DNA of 64,000 nucleotides from Breviolum minutum Mf 1.05b.01 (GCA_000507305.1 DF239847.1:94179-158178); one strand, 5' to 3'. Counted from the first letter of the stretch, positions 1-12,047 are shown. The notes: generated from the sequence alone by a model not told the origin. A program made the numbers and translations.

Positions 1-17
1 CGCCAACAAATTCCTAT

Positions 18-124
18 CCCATACCATCCATGGGACTGGGATGGACTGGGTATATTTACCTACATTTAGTTGATTTTTTTAAAGTAAATGTAGGTAAATC
101 TACCAGTCACATGCACCCTATGGG
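18..124. repeat. Inverted-repeat element, family A
   Basis: Begins CCCATACC and ends CCTATGGG. Inner arms TACCTACATTT and AAATGTAGGTA form a long hairpin. Five further copies: 9265, 23046, 34544, 35125, 40059. Looks like a non-autonomous MITE or introner-like element. Confidence 0.85.
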
Positions 125-857
125 TACGTTTTTTGGGGGATGGCTTAGGATCCGATCCTGAAATCTTCCAAAATTGACCTGAACACTTCAGGTTTAGGAA
201 TTCCTGCAAGTAGCCAAGGGTACTAGTTTGTTAGGCAACCATTGCCGGCTTTCCAGATACGTATGTATATATATATATATGTATGCTTATATATATAAAG
301 ACACCTAAATAGTTACAAATATGTATCTACATGTATCCACCATCCTTGCCATACGTTTCAACGTCGGACATATGTATATTCATTTATCTCTATATCTGAT
401 ACAGTGACCCGAGGCATAGACCTGGTACAGTGACGCAACGGTGAATGCTGCATTGCCAGTCCTGTGCCAGACAGCATGGTGCCTTCAAGAGCCACCTACT
501 AATAGTTTGAATATCAGGAGACCATCGTATGTAAACTGTGTAAGGAGGCAGGTATTAGGTATGAAAGATTATGAAGCTATGAAGCTATATATATAATTAT
601 ATAGTTTGAAGGTAATGTTTGTTTTTGAAACTGTGATTTCCTTTTTTTGGTCATGGATTGGATTTGTCCCAGGGTGTGTGTGGCAATGGCAGGTGTTTGA
701 TAATCCCAAGAATGAGGATGTTGCTAGCTTTTCTGAGACTTAGGATATAGCCTCCCTGCTTTGCTCTTGATAACGTGCATTTTGTCAATTCCTCCTGGCA
801 TCATATGGTCATAGGGATGTATATACTTTTGCTGGACACCATTTTAGGTTGGTGATT

Positions 858-955
858 TACCCTCCAGAGGGAACTAACATATCCCACCAGGCAAATAGGA
901 AAATAATCGACTCAAAAGTGCCTTGGGAAAAGGATATGATAGTTCCCAGTACACC
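858..955. repeat. Inverted-repeat element, family B2
   Basis: Starts TACCCTCCAGAGGGAACTAA and has a degenerate right arm GATAGTTCCCAG. Relatives at 20177 and 35517 share ACTAACATATCC near the left end. Confidence 0.65.
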
Positions 956-2813
956 CACGACGTAAGTGCATCAACAGATACCACAACTTCGATGAAGTTG
1001 AAAGATGTGACTATGCGCGGAATGCACACAGTTTTTTTTTGAATCGCTCAGTGTTCTTGACATATTCCATGGGGCGGAAATTGTAAAATTGGCTTTATAT
1101 AACATACACATATTAACTACATGCGTTTGTACATTGCAAGGTATGCAACCCACGCAGTTTTTGAAGGTTGAGCTTCACCAAAACTCATTTTAAAACCCCG
1201 AAATTGTATGTCTCAAGTCTCAAGATCCCATAAATTTGTGTCCCTGATGCGTTTGACCATTCGAATCTTTCCGTTTGTGGTAGGATTCGATGGCATCATG
1301 GGGTTTCTTTTTTTGGGTGTTGCGTTGATAGGATCAAGATATCTGACTTAAAAAACCATTCATCCTTGCCCATAGGATGCACGTATGGTATATTTATATA
1401 ACTACAGTTACCATCAACATCAACTATACATGGATCCTATGTGTTGCTGATCCACGTGGAGTTTTTGGTCGCAGTTTTTCAACAGTTGACCTGGTCAAAG
1501 CGTGGGCCCCGTGCTGCCATTGGCACTCTTGGCGCATTGCATTACCCAGAAAACGGGTGTTCGCCAAGAGTTATCCAATCGTCACCTGTCAAAATTGATC
1601 TCATGTTTGGCTTTTGATCCATCTTTTTAATTATTTGGATTCTTTTCTGAAGTGGACAATTTCATGCAAAGAAGGACCAGTGCAGAGAAGAAGATATTGA
1701 ATCTTGTATGTATGTTCCTGTATGTACTGAAACGATACATGCACCCTAATGGCATATCAAAAAGCACTCTTGTTAAATTGCGACGAAACACCTTACAGGA
1801 ATTCACATCATTCCCAGCAAATGTTGTTTTTTCAGTTCCATCTCCTTTCTTTAAAAAAAAAACTTTCATTTGGTTTTGGTGATGATTTGTGAAAGTTTGG
1901 TGCCACGCGCCAATCCCAAATTCCTCAGCTGGTGAATCGGCGTGGCGCCTCCGAAAAGAGTCAAGCTGCTAAGGATTGATTAGTAGTGATGTTCTTTTTG
2001 TTTCATGTTGACCTTATTGTTTATACAACTGACTCATTTAGTAATGTGTATGTACATATATGTAAAGATACATTTGTATCTCTCTATGTTTTTGAACATT
2101 TTCGTATATATTCATATTTACATACCGCCATACTATATATATATATATATCTCATTCTAAGCCGTTGGGAGATGTAGTTGCAGTTGATGCTTTCTCAGTC
2201 AAGTCCCTTCATTGCACCCCTTCACCAACCCATCGCCCAATAGCCCTCGCAAAGACACCAAGCTGGTTGTTGCCCGCCGAAACCAAGCTGCTTGCATGTA
2301 CAAAAAGGACCTAAAGACTAACTTCTGTTTCATTGTCATTTGAGAGTTAAAAAAGAGCTGCTGATGAATGATGATTTTGGTTGGAACCCGTGGGCATCAA
2401 TCGATGAGGATTCCTTCTTAAAGTCGCTCTTAGGGTTACAGCGCTCTTTTCACATCCCATGTGGTTAGCCGGATTTTCTGAAAAATCAACAGTATGGATT
2501 TCTGTGTTACAAGTGAATGTTGAAAGATTCCTTAAGTCTGAGTCTTGGCCAGTCCTGGCTAGCGGCTAGCATAGTCATTAAGGTTGGCAAAGCCTTTGTT
2601 CCTTGGTGAGAGATCTACAGGGATGAGTGTCTCCCGGTTTGCGAATACATATCTACTGTTTATATTATATTTATAGATAAATCATATATCTACACAAATC
2701 TACATGTATATATGGACATAGTATTCAACTCGGGTATATCCGTGTCCACTCACTAACAGTCCTCATCTTCAATTGTTTATCCCTCTTGAAATGGCCACTA
2801 CTGTACGAAATAG

Positions 2814-2860
2814 GGTTGGTCCAGGCAGTTACAATCTATGTTTTCCCTATGGATTTTGTA
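2814..2860 (+). CDS. Candidate exon, motif f
   Basis: After AATAG|G the frame reads VGPGSYNLCFPYGF, matching the GxYxLCxC signature. The Cys pair is spaced unusually and the donor is not clear. First block in the window that resembles the module. Confidence 0.45.
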
Positions 2861-4700
2861 GAAAAACGGGTGGGTTTTCGGGTCTTGCGCCGTTGGTTTT
2901 GACTTGGGTTTTGAACTTTTTCGATCTTGGTGTTCTACTGGGAAACAGTTGTTTGAATCATATATTATATATATTTTTGTGGCTTTGGCGTTTTTGTAGA
3001 GAGACAGGTGTTTGCAATATAATTAGTCATGTTTTTTTTTTTCTGACTTTGTGTTTTCTAGACTACCAAAAAAATGTTGTTGATAGCTTGCAGCTTCACT
3101 TCGTTCCATCCTTGTTCCATCCGCAGGAATGAGTGTGAGCTTCTCCACAAAAGAGGTTAAAGATGAACCAGTATTGTAGTAGTGGGTTTAGGGCAAATTT
3201 GGTGCAGCTACCAAACCAGGGTTCAACCCACGTTTGGAAATATCAAGGGTTCTTTCTTTCGTGGCGCTTCTTTGTACTGGTGGCAAATAGTATCGTTTAA
3301 AAACTCCACCTGGGAAAACCCATAAGATGGAATCAACTGACCATTTTCCCTTTTGATCCCGTCAATAGGTAGGCTGACCCCAATAAACATGTATTACAAA
3401 TAACGAATGAACAATAAACAAAAGCCTCCATATATAAATTGTATATCCAACAACCATTTATATAGTAATGAATAGGACTTGGGTGCCCAATATGTTAAAA
3501 GCGTTAAAAGGTAGGAATCCCAGTGAATCCCATCGGCCGTTTCTGGCTCCATGGGCCAAACTGGGCAAAAGGGGTTGATCCGGGCGCTTCTGCGCCCGAA
3601 TCCCCGATCCCCTGGGTTTCACCGCGTCGAAGAACATCGAAACTGACCAATGTTCTAACAACAAACATATGTCAGGATGTATGTACTTGACAATGATGAT
3701 GATTCAAACATGCAAGTTGTGATTTGTTTGACGTTGGGGGTAGTAGATAATGGTTCTAGAAGGTGACAGCTTTCGCTGGTTCAGCATTGATCTAAGATGA
3801 TCTATGCTTTGGGAAGTAGGTGACATAGCACTTGAACATGTGCACCAGTGTTTATCACAACTCTTCATCCATCCCTTGATTCTCACCTCAAATGCAGCAA
3901 CACAGATCGAGTTCTGAACCCCCATGCATAAAAATGCAAGAGGTTGCCATGAGTCCAAAAACAATTCAGCAACAGAAAACACAGATGTGATCACCACCAG
4001 AACCTGTTTTTTTTTGCAGTGGCCATGAGTGGCCACAGAAAGGAAGATGTTTGCGTTGCTGAAGGTGCCATGTGATCCTCGGGATCGCAGAGAGATTTTT
4101 TTTGGACATGTTGGCTTTGAGGCTTTGCAAAGGCAAGAAAGACAGCTAAAGTCGGTATTTTGATACATTTTTCCCCCCGTTTTTGGAGAGGATGACCATT
4201 TTGACTATATACACCTACATGCCGTTATGTAGAATTATATAGATTTATGAGTCGGAACCACCACCTGGTACGTATCTGCAAACTATACACATGACACTTA
4301 AATTGAGCTAGGGATATTATATCTTCTTCATGTTTTCAAAGCGGCACTGCAACTGCAGAGGCCTTCTTCACGCTCCTTCCGCTACTTTCAGGCCTTGACA
4401 CTTTGGCATTTTCTGGCTGATTATTTTCCGTTCATTAAATTGGAATCTTTAGGGGGAATCTTCGCATTCAATCGCTGGTCATGTCATGGAATTGGTCGGT
4501 TGGCTGAATCAAAATTACCAAAAGAATCATAGGAAACTCAGTTGGTTGGTTGTTGAAGATTAAATAGAAGGGGACTATACCTACATCCCTTTATTAAGGA
4601 ACTGCTTTACTTACAAATTGTTCCAACCCTTATTTTCAAGTCTCCAATATGATACTACCTTCAATCTAAGAGGGGATTCCTGGTCGTTTTTTTTAAAGTA
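2861..4700. other. Long intron-like stretch
   Basis: No module motif seen. A minus-strand ORF at 3704-4168 shows no recognisable signature. A GC-richer patch at 3530-3630 has no supported frame. An open + frame at about 4340-4530 lacks any module motif. Confidence 0.5.
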
Positions 4701-4701
4701 T

Positions 4702-4811
4702 TACCCTCCCTGAAACTAACTAACATAGCACCTGAAAATGGATGATTGGAAGACCAATTTTATTTTTTGGATAGCTTCCTGGCAGGTGTTATGTTACTTT
4801 TAGGGAGGGTA
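4702..4811. repeat. Inverted-repeat element, family B
   Basis: Left end TACCCTCCCTGAAACTAA, right end TTAGGGAGGGTA. It ends only 19 bp before the next exon, so it makes up the 3' part of that intron. Copies at 5529, 17336, 25230, 29695, 39592 and a partial one at 62258. Confidence 0.9.
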
Positions 4812-4830
4812 TTCCATTGTTTCTATGGAG

Positions 4831-4910
4831 GAGAGCCGGCCACTGGCACATCGCGCTCTTGCGTCTCGGGGGAGTTGTGCGTGGTGACTGGCATCGTAGG
4901 TCTGGGGGAC
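4831..4910 (+). CDS. Exon, motif b into c
   Basis: Frame reads SCVSGELCVVTGIVGLGD, an excellent CxxGxxC plus GxGLxxGD match. The acceptor is TATGGAG|GA just after the family B element. The donor is probably GTCAGG at 4911, but the exact end is uncertain. Confidence 0.8.
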
Positions 4911-4930
4911 TGTCAGGGCTGGCTATAGGA

Positions 4931-4996
4931 ACTACCACTAACTACCACTAACTACCACTAGCTACCACTAGCTACCACCAACTACAACCAACTACC
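4931..4996. repeat. Tandem repeat of about 9-10 bp
   Basis: Seven imperfect copies of ACTACCACTA directly downstream of the preceding exon, inside the intron. Confidence 0.85.
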
Positions 4997-5372
4997 TGGG
5001 ATCATGGCTGATAGCAGCTGATGGGCAGCAGTTTTGAATTTGTCAAGATTGATTTGAGAATTGGGAAATCGTTTGCCTGCAGCCTTTTATTGTATAGCCA
5101 AGCAAAGCAGTGTTGTGGAGGGGTCATAGCTTTCATTGTTTGTAGGTAAAGTTGATATCATTGATACCGCGGGATGAACAAAGAGTCAAAAGGAAACTTT
5201 AAAAGACCACTCTGAACACAAGCAAACCTGGGGGTTGCGATATTTGCTGTGACCAGTGATATATGTATAGTATATACATCATTCTGATGATGATTGTCTC
5301 CTTTTCTGTGAACTCCGCACTTGTTTTCCCTTCCTTTGACTTCCTTTGATCTCTTAGCTGCTTTTGTGCTAG

Positions 5373-5464
5373 CTTTACCGCGGCGGGGTCGTGTCAGGCA
5401 CTGGCTTAGCAGATGGTGATTTTTTATCGGTGCTACCCCTGTGCCAACACCCAGTGGTTCCAGG
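5373..5464 (+). CDS. Exon, motif c into d
   Basis: Frame after GTGCTAG| reads GTGLADGDFLSVLPLC then VVPG, the clearest GxGLxxGD...C...VPG example. The donor GTGAGC cuts the last Gly codon after two bases. 92 nt. Confidence 0.9.
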
Positions 5465-5528
5465 GTGAGCAGAGTTGTAGCTGCAGTTCTTGATATCAGC
5501 GTAGTGATTAGGCACCCTGTTTAGGGTT

Positions 5529-5638
5529 TACCCCCCCGAAGTTTGACAGCTCGCCCCTGAAAAATGATGGGAAAGGAAGATTACTTTCCTTTTGGGAAGG
5601 TAACCTTTCAGGGGCTATGTTAAACAGCAGGGGTGTAG
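5529..5638. repeat. Inverted-repeat element, family B
   Basis: Degenerate copy: left end ACCCCCCCGAAGTTTGACA, right end GGCTATGTTAAACAGC. The core CTTTCCTTTTGGGAAGG is shared with other copies. Confidence 0.8.
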
Positions 5639-5861
5639 GGTTTCGGAATAGAAAGACACATATGAGTTTTTAAGTTGATTCTCCTCCGCAGTGTTGACTA
5701 AACACTATTTGGACATTGAGTTTTTCTTGGAAGGGTTGAGTCGCGTCCTTGTAGACATTGAAACAAAACAGAACTTACATGGTTGCTGCTGATGGTGTAA
5801 ACGTCTTATGCAGAAAGCTCTAAACGTCATCAAACAATTTTGATGCCTGTGCTGCTGCCAG

Positions 5862-5890
5862 GTTCTATTGTTTCTGTTGGGGCTGCGAGT
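5862..5890 (+). CDS. Candidate exon, motif f
   Basis: GCTGCCAG|G then FYCFCWGCES, resembling YRLCWC. Very short, and the donor is not evident. Confidence 0.4.
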
Positions 5891-6020
5891 CAATTTATAT
5901 TGACATATATGATCATATATCGCCAACACCTCACTCCCAATGATGGTCTAGGATTGAGGAATCCTTCCGAAACTACCTTGATGAATGTAAGGATCTACAA
6001 TCCTATCTCTCATTTTGCAG

Positions 6021-6056
6021 AGTTTCCTGATTCCAATAACCTCAGAGCTAACCCAT
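6021..6056 (+). CDS. Candidate exon, motif d
   Basis: Strong acceptor CTCATTTTGCAG; the frame reads FPDSNNLRANP, like GFPN of motif d. The frame closes at TGA 6056, so the exon must end before this. Confidence 0.55.
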
Positions 6057-6285
6057 GACCTAGCAATGTCTCCTGCAAGAAGGATACCACTAGTTCCTTC
6101 TTGGACAATGACAGACATGGGCAAAATATCCTACCCCTAGACATCCAAACACCTTTAGATATTGTTTGGACAGCCACCCACCCCGCCAAAATTACCTAAA
6201 GCGTAACAAAAAAACACGGAATCGCAGGAGGAATTGGGATGTCCACCCCATAGCCCATAGTTTCCTATATAGTTTGCTCTCGCAG

Positions 6286-6372
6286 GCGCCAGGTGCATCT
6301 CCAAACCTGCAATTTGAGTTCCAAGACGAATCTTCCGTGACACCTGTTTCCTCCCATCGATTAGCAAGCCAG
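6286..6372 (+). CDS. Exon, motif e region
   Basis: TTGCTCTCGCAG| then 29 codons including SPNLQFEFQDESS, with the donor GTTGTA. FxF followed by an acidic stretch fits the FxFG segment. 87 nt, phase 0 to 0. Confidence 0.7.
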
Positions 6373-7129
6373 GTTGTAAAATGTCTCTCAATAATGAATG
6401 ATTCATGTCAGGATATCGGTCCATTTTTTTGTGAATCTTCATCCATCTACATGGACTTCCCATTTTCATGTAGCTCCATTTGCAAAAGGTGATTCAAATA
6501 GAATCTACCGGATTCACCATTTGAACCTGAATATAGGCTTCACCGTTTGGGCCCTGGGATGATTCAAATTCTTAAACCGTGTTGAAGTCAATGGCAAAAC
6601 GGTGATTGATGTGTTTGGTTTTCTGGGAATTTCTCTCATGCACATAAATCCAGCTTGGCAAATTATGATAGCTCAGATAGTGATGACTGATGACCAGATA
6701 CAGACAAAGGGTTCATGAACCACTTCTCACTAGTTTGCCCTTCCACAGCTCCACCGCGTGCCCTTTAGGTGTGGGGTTGGCCCTGTGTTGTTGGGAATGC
6801 CAGAAATCTCAGGGGGTGCCATGAAAGGGAGACGCTGAGGTGTTACATGATCTCGATGTGTAGGTTTGGCACAATGTTTATCATCGCTTTTTTCCTATTT
6901 TTTTCTAGCATTTGTTAGCTTTATATCTAGATATGTATATTGAGTGTTAAAAGGTTCTACCCTTTCTTTAAATCATATTTAGTCAATCATGTTTCATCTT
7001 TAATTCAACTTGAGGCTCAGAACAGTATGATCTTCAAAACAATTTGAGAGTTTTGTAGGGAGGAATCCACCAAAATGGCAGGCATACTTACTGTAAGAGA
7101 AATGTTGTCTTTTACCTAATGATCATAGA

Positions 7130-7230
7130 CGTCCACCGCCGAAAGCTAACATGGCTGGCTGGAAAATCCCCAGGTTTGATTGGAAATGGTGGAGTTTCCA
7201 TTGTGATGTTGTTTTTTTTTGGGGGGCAGC
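7130..7230. repeat. Degenerate inverted-repeat element, family D
   Basis: Contains GCTAACATGGCTGGCTGG and GGAGTTTCCATTGTGATGTT, resembling the elements at 32800 and 38248. Confidence 0.5.
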
Positions 7231-7397
7231 AGCAATTGCAATTTGAGTTTTTTTGCTTTGGTACAGACCTCCTGAGAAAAGCACTGGATTTTTAAAAAAT
7301 CTACTTTCACTGAAACAGTCGTCTTTTCTTTCGATGAGATGAAGCCACAAGTGTGCTCCTTTTGGGATAACTCTCTCTCCTTCTCTTTGCCTTTTAG

Positions 7398-7475
7398 GAT
7401 TGCTGTAGTGGCCATAAACTTTCCAAATTTCACGCCATTGTTGCTACGCAACATGTCAAACTTTGGGCAATACAA
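7398..7475 (+). CDS. Candidate exon ending just before motif f
   Basis: Very good acceptor CTTTGCCTTTTAG|G; the frame reads NFTPLLLRNMSNFGQYK up to the donor GTGAAA. FGQYK would lead into VCYC in the next exon. Another frame is also open here, so the frame is uncertain. Confidence 0.55.
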
Positions 7476-8059
7476 GTGAAACCCACAAGGATCAAGATCC
7501 TCTTGGATGATGGTAGTTTTCTCCAGGCTTTTATGGACAATATTATGAGCAAGCAGAGCAAGCTTGTCAGGAATTTTTGATGAATCTGGGATGAGTGAAC
7601 TCATCCCTATTCACATATTTCAGACATTATTATCACCTGTGGAATTGAACAACATTTGTGACCAACTTACAATCCAACAATTTTTGGGTGAAAAAAAACA
7701 GCTTTCCAACACTTTTTCATCACGGCCACCTCACTCCGAACGGATCCAAGAGGTAGCCGTTAGTTTCAAGAATCTTATGACCTAAACCAGTTTGGGTTGG
7801 GTCAAATACATGTAGAATATTAAGACAAAACGCCGGTGAAGAAACATAGCTGGTTGGAAAAAAACACATCAAATGATGCTGCTGCGCATTTGCAGATTTC
7901 TTTGATGATGTATTTCTTATTGAACATTTTGCAGATTTCAATCCAGTCACGTTTCGTTCGCATACAATTCCACCCTGACCTTCTCAGCTAATGGGATTAA
8001 TGGGCTTAGCTCAGTCTATAAGCTGCCAATCCAATGGAACAATAGTAGGTGATAGAATG

Positions 8060-8166
8060 ATACTGTTGATGGACAAAATCCTGCACCACCCGGGATGGTT
8101 AAAACCCAATAAATAATGGGATAATCATCATCCTTGGTGGTGCAGGATTTCTTCCATCAACAGTAT
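8060..8166. repeat. Inverted-repeat element, family C
   Basis: Near-perfect ends ATACTGTTGATGGA and TCCATCAACAGTAT around CCTGCACCACC and GGTGGTGCAGG. Degenerate copies at 15802, 21571, 34788 and 35812. Confidence 0.9.
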
Positions 8167-8530
8167 GAAGGGAATAAAAGAACTCAATGATATATGACTG
8201 CAAAAAGGCTACCCCCACAAACAAGCTAGCCACTCAACATTTGCTGATTGAATAGGATATCTCCAATGAACCATTGGCTGAGATGATGATGTGGTACATT
8301 AATCACTACCAGACTTGAAAATGAATCAATGAACTCGCAATTTCCTTTGGGTGTGGCTCTCAAAATAATTTTGTTCGACCCCCTTAAAATTCCATATCGG
8401 CTTTCCTACCAACAAAAAGATCATCATATTGCATCATGTTATCCTCTTCATTTATTGGGGGGGTCTCCATTTAAATCCCCCAGTGGATTTGGAAATACCA
8501 CCGAGTTTGCCTGGGGGATTTCCATCCCAG

Positions 8531-8592
8531 GCCTGGAGGCTTTGGTGAATCCCTTCCAGCCAGTTCGGGTGGTACGCACTTTGTGTGGCAGG
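8531..8592 (+). CDS. Exon, motif e region
   Basis: CATCCCAG| then PGGFGESLPASSGG and THFVWQ. The last codon splits after one base before a possible GA donor (G|GAAAAC). Its phase matches the exon at 9764, giving HFVWQ-GLVCFW. Confidence 0.65.
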
Positions 8593-9264
8593 GAAAACTC
8601 AGAAATCCACCACGAAAACGACGATGGGAAACGAGCTGAGTGATCAGTGATTTGGGGCTGAGTGATTTGAGTGATCCCCCAACAAATACCCCCTTCATGA
8701 GAAGCGGAGAGCCCAAAATGGAATCCTTCTTGAAATAAAAAAACATGATGGTGTTCTTCCTGAAAATTTCGCTTACTGTAGTTTAAGTCGTAGCAGTGGA
8801 ATTACTGTGAGATGGCTCCTTTGAAAGTAAGAATGCTGGCCCTGGAAGTGTCTTTTTGGTAACATGCATGTGATTGTCGCGGAGGGTTGGCGTAAGGATG
8901 CGAAGGGTCATCTCTATGACATGATTAGAACTAATCTGAAAAAGGTATTCGCATAGCTCACATAGATTGCTGGTTTAGATTGGCTAAATGTATGACCTGA
9001 CAATTCAGCATGAATGAAGAATCTTTACCAAGTATCCATGGCTCTGCTTTCTTCGGCAGAAACAAATGGTTTGTTGAAACTTCAATGCTTGTTGATACCT
9101 CCGCTTGCAATGGCCAAATGGTGAATCAAACATGTTTGAATGTCTATTGTAGTCGGTTGATATTGCGTATGGCTTTTGCAATATCTATGGGGAAAGCAAG
9201 ATTCTTGGGTCGTTGATTTGGGCCGTCGTTGGTTTCCTTGGCTTCATAAGGTTGTTGAACATGT

Positions 9265-9362
9265 CCCATAGGATCCATGGAAGAATGGTATATTTACCTA
9301 CATGAAAACCATAAAAGTCAACCATTCATGAAGGTACAATATACCATGCATGAATGGTATGA
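9265..9362. repeat. Inverted-repeat element, family A
   Basis: CCCATAGGATCCATGG left end; TACCATGCATGAATGG near the right end. Inner arms are more diverged than in other copies. Confidence 0.85.
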
Positions 9363-9591
9363 GTATTGCCATGTATAACATTACCAGCGGAATAATTGTG
9401 TTTCGGAAGGATTGAACGTTTCAGGTATTAGTAATTATAGGATCGACTCCAAGTGCCTATCATCAAACCACAGTCAGATTTGTGACTTTGGGGGGAGATG
9501 TCGCAAGGAAACATTCAAAACATCTTTGATAGTTAGAGATTCCCAGTGATCAGTTCAGTAGTTGTAGTTGTTATCCTGGAGGATTCCTTAT

Positions 9592-9705
9592 CTAGGTGGT
9601 GGCAACTCATATATTTTTGGAATTTTCACCCGGATCCCTGGGGAAATGATCCAATTTGACGGTTGCATATGTTTCAATAAATGGGTTGGTTCAGCCACCA
9701 ACCAG
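9592..9705. repeat. Inverted-repeat element, family E
   Basis: Left end CTAGGTGGTGGCAACT, right end GTTCAGCCACCAACCAG, with the internal block GGGGAAATGATCCAATTTGA. Copies at 26455, 39796, 46419, 47931 and 55066; the left end alone appears at 61600. Confidence 0.85.
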
Positions 9706-9763
9706 TTCTCATCCTTCTATCTTTTCCGTTTCACTGTTGATTTTTTCATCGCTGATTCTCCAG

Positions 9764-9789
9764 GCCTGGTGTGCTTCTGGTTGATGGAG
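9764..9789 (+). CDS. Candidate micro-exon, motif f
   Basis: 26 nt between TTCTCCAG| and a strong GTGAGT donor. In phase with 8592 it reads GLVCFWLME, matching YRLCWC. Confidence 0.5.
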
Positions 9790-10062
9790 GTGAGTTTGGA
9801 TGCTTAGAAATTGCAGTGTGCATTGGTAAAACACTACCAACATGAAAAGCAGTGGTGAAATCATACACCAAAGATAACACAATGATCCTGATGGAAACTA
9901 AGGTACTATCCAGCCTTGTGTTTCACAACTCATTGACGTGACACCTCAGGGCATGTCAACCAAAACACGTGGAATGTGAGCCTTGCATAGATGGTTCTTT
10001 GTTATTCAGAAACATCCTGAAGCAATAGTAAAGTTTGTTGTGTTTTTTGATAGAGCAGCCAC

Positions 10063-10118
10063 TGATGATGATGATGATGATGATGATGATGAGGATGATG
10101 AGGATGATGAGGATGATG

Positions 10119-10169
<51 letters not shown>
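10063..10169. repeat. (GAT)n microsatellite
   Basis: About 35 GAT units with interspersed GAG. It creates an artificial Asp-rich + frame and an Ile-rich minus frame. Confidence 0.95.
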
Positions 10170-10561
10170 GTGTCCAAGAGACCATGCGTATCGTAGGCCT
10201 TCATATGGCTAAACATGGATAGCAACATGTAGCCGCGTTAAATTCGTTGATTACAAGGTTTCAAGAAGTGAACGTCAAGTTGAGACTGTGCTTGACACTT
10301 TCACCTTCTTTAACCACATGCAATGATCATAAAGTTTTACCGGACGATCACTGATTTTATGATCATCCTTATAACCAGTGGGACTTTAAACAATCACATA
10401 TCATCCCAGCTTTCCTGGTTTAACATGTATTACATGTATAACATGTCTCATGGGATTTTCCCCCGAACTTGGCATTGGTTTTGGATTTGGGAGGAGGGTG
10501 GCGAAAGAAAACATCCAAATCACCATTGCCATTGGAGCAGTTGGATCCACAAAAAACCGAG

Positions 10562-10637
10562 GTATCGTTTATGCTGGTGCAGTGGCGTGGGCGTTTGTAG
10601 CGGCCTGTCCTATTTCAATACCGATGCCGGGATCTCG
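10562..10637 (+). CDS. Exon, motif f
   Basis: CCGAG|G then YRLCWCSGVGVC followed by YFNTDAGIS, and donor GTAGGA. 76 nt: one base plus 25 codons. Textbook motif f; the acceptor position is the same as at 52059 (AG|G TAT CGT). Confidence 0.9.
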
Positions 10638-10873
10638 GTAGGATGCATCAGGATTTTGTTCTTTTTGATGTGGGAAGGGCTCAAAAAATGGAGCATTTAT
10701 GAAAATTCCCTCAAAATGTTGCATGGCACATTTTTTTTGATTGAAATCTAGCTATAAATCTTGTCAAACCCAACAACATGAAGGCTTCCCGTTTCGTCAT
10801 GGTTGGTATCCGTGATTTTTGTGTGAAAATCTCGCAGATTCTTTTTGCATCCCCCGATCTCTGGCTTTGACAG

Positions 10874-10933
10874 ATTGGCACCATGACAGTCACGGGGCCT
10901 ATCTCGGGTCTGGCAGTGTGCGGATCTCAAGAG
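10874..10933 (+). CDS. Exon, motif a
   Basis: GGCTTTGACAG| then IGTMTVTGPISGLAVCGSQE, donor GTGAAA. 20 codons, phase 0 to 0, joining in frame to the exon ending 10637 across a 236-bp intron. Confidence 0.9.
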
Positions 10934-11474
10934 GTGAAAAACGCACTGGTGCAAAAAATCCGTCGTGGTAGACAATTCAGAAGGTAGAATATATATATGA
11001 TATGAAGCCGTTTTTCCCAGGAAGACCCTGTTGATTCTAATGTTGTTCAGGCATGGCTATGGCTCAGAATGATAATGAATGAAAATGATGACTAAGCCCC
11101 ACAAAATGGATGATGAGGAAGATGAATTAGAATTAAAATCTGTGGTTTTCTTGGTACCCTCAATTTGAGCAACATTTCCTGTCAAGTGATGCATCCTCCA
11201 TTTTTTGTGAGTCAGTTTCCAGGTCAATCTCGTTAAAACCTTTCAAGAAAAGAGAACATGTGGTGTTTCGGCCGTGGGAGGAGGTCGTTTGTTTTTTGTT
11301 TCGCATGAAAGGAAGACGCTGTTTCTGAAAACTATACGACAGAATCTCCTGCCCGAACATGTTTTTTCAGATGAAACTTGGATACTGTAGGCCTCAATGC
11401 ACATCGTACTCATCATTCAATCCTTGGTGATATCTTTTTCTCCGTCATATCCGAAAGAAATGACGACCACCAGC

Positions 11475-11475
11475 G

Positions 11476-11535
<60 letters not shown>
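11475..11535. repeat. (CAA)n microsatellite
   Basis: About 20 CAA/ACA units inside an intron. It explains the Gln-run + frame and the Val-run minus frame. Confidence 0.95.
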
Positions 11536-11571
11536 GCTATTTGGGTTGATTGTATTGTTTTGTTTTGGAAG

Positions 11572-11690
11572 AGGAAGCATGTGTCATTTAACAACCCGAG
11601 GACTTGCACCAGCGGGCAGCATTGTGTGGTGGCCACCATTGACGGTGTCTACTTACAGGATCCCACTGTTACTCCGTCCAACGATGTCCG
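11572..11690 (+). CDS. Exon, motif b into c
   Basis: TGGAAG| in phase 0 reads RTCTSGQHCVVATIDGVYL, the CxxGQxC then IxGxxL pattern, and follows the motif a exon at 10874 in frame. The 3' end is uncertain; no strong donor before TAG at 11704. Confidence 0.85.
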
Positions 11691-11950
11691 AAGCCGCCAA
11701 GTCTAGGTCCCTTAAAAGGTCCATCATGGCAGGCAGCATGTAAAGGCGTAGATATACTTTCATACAAAGGAAAACAGAACTTTTGTAGATTTGTATGTTG
11801 AGAAGAGGTGTGAAATTACAGACAACATGTTTCCTGATGGAATATCTAAATACGTATACAGTATGCACATGCACTGTATGTGTATGCTATAGTACAGCCA
11901 GTGAATATGGATAGCTTCTCAAGACTCACATCGCGACTGGTTGAGTTGAG

Positions 11951-12000
11951 GACGGAGATTCGGTCATGGTCCTCACTGTGTGTGCGGGCCTGCCAGCCGG
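11951..12000 (+). CDS. Exon, motif c
   Basis: GAGTTGAG|GACGGA reads DGDSVMVLTVCAGLPAG. An in-frame stop just upstream fixes the acceptor. The end is either GG|GAAACC (GA donor) or CCA|GCCGGG (GC donor, phase 0). Confidence 0.8.
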
Positions 12001-12047
12001 GAAACCTGAAAAAAGATATACGTTCGTTATTGCTTTTCTTCCGGAAG

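Larger units (their letters stand above)
1..2770. other. AT-rich stretch without a firm exon
   Basis: Mostly low-GC sequence with (TA)n runs near 266-300, 2133-2152 and 2700-2713. Two inverted-repeat elements are annotated separately. Weak coding-like patches at about 430-500, 1440-1600 and 2217-2300 have open frames but no clear module motif, so they are not called. Confidence 0.6.

Noticed and set aside
3530-3640. GC-rich patch considered as RNA gene or exon
   Set aside because: No cloverleaf, no rRNA-like conserved block and no supported + frame.
3704-4168. 154-codon minus-strand ORF
   Set aside because: No recognisable domain, no splice context, and the surrounding DNA looks intronic; long chance ORFs are expected in 64 kb.
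7146-7604. 152-codon minus-strand ORF
   Set aside because: Antisense to a + block with a strong acceptor (7398-7475); no motif on the minus strand.
9956-10228. Ile-run and Asp-run ORFs
   Set aside because: Translation of the (GAT)n microsatellite.
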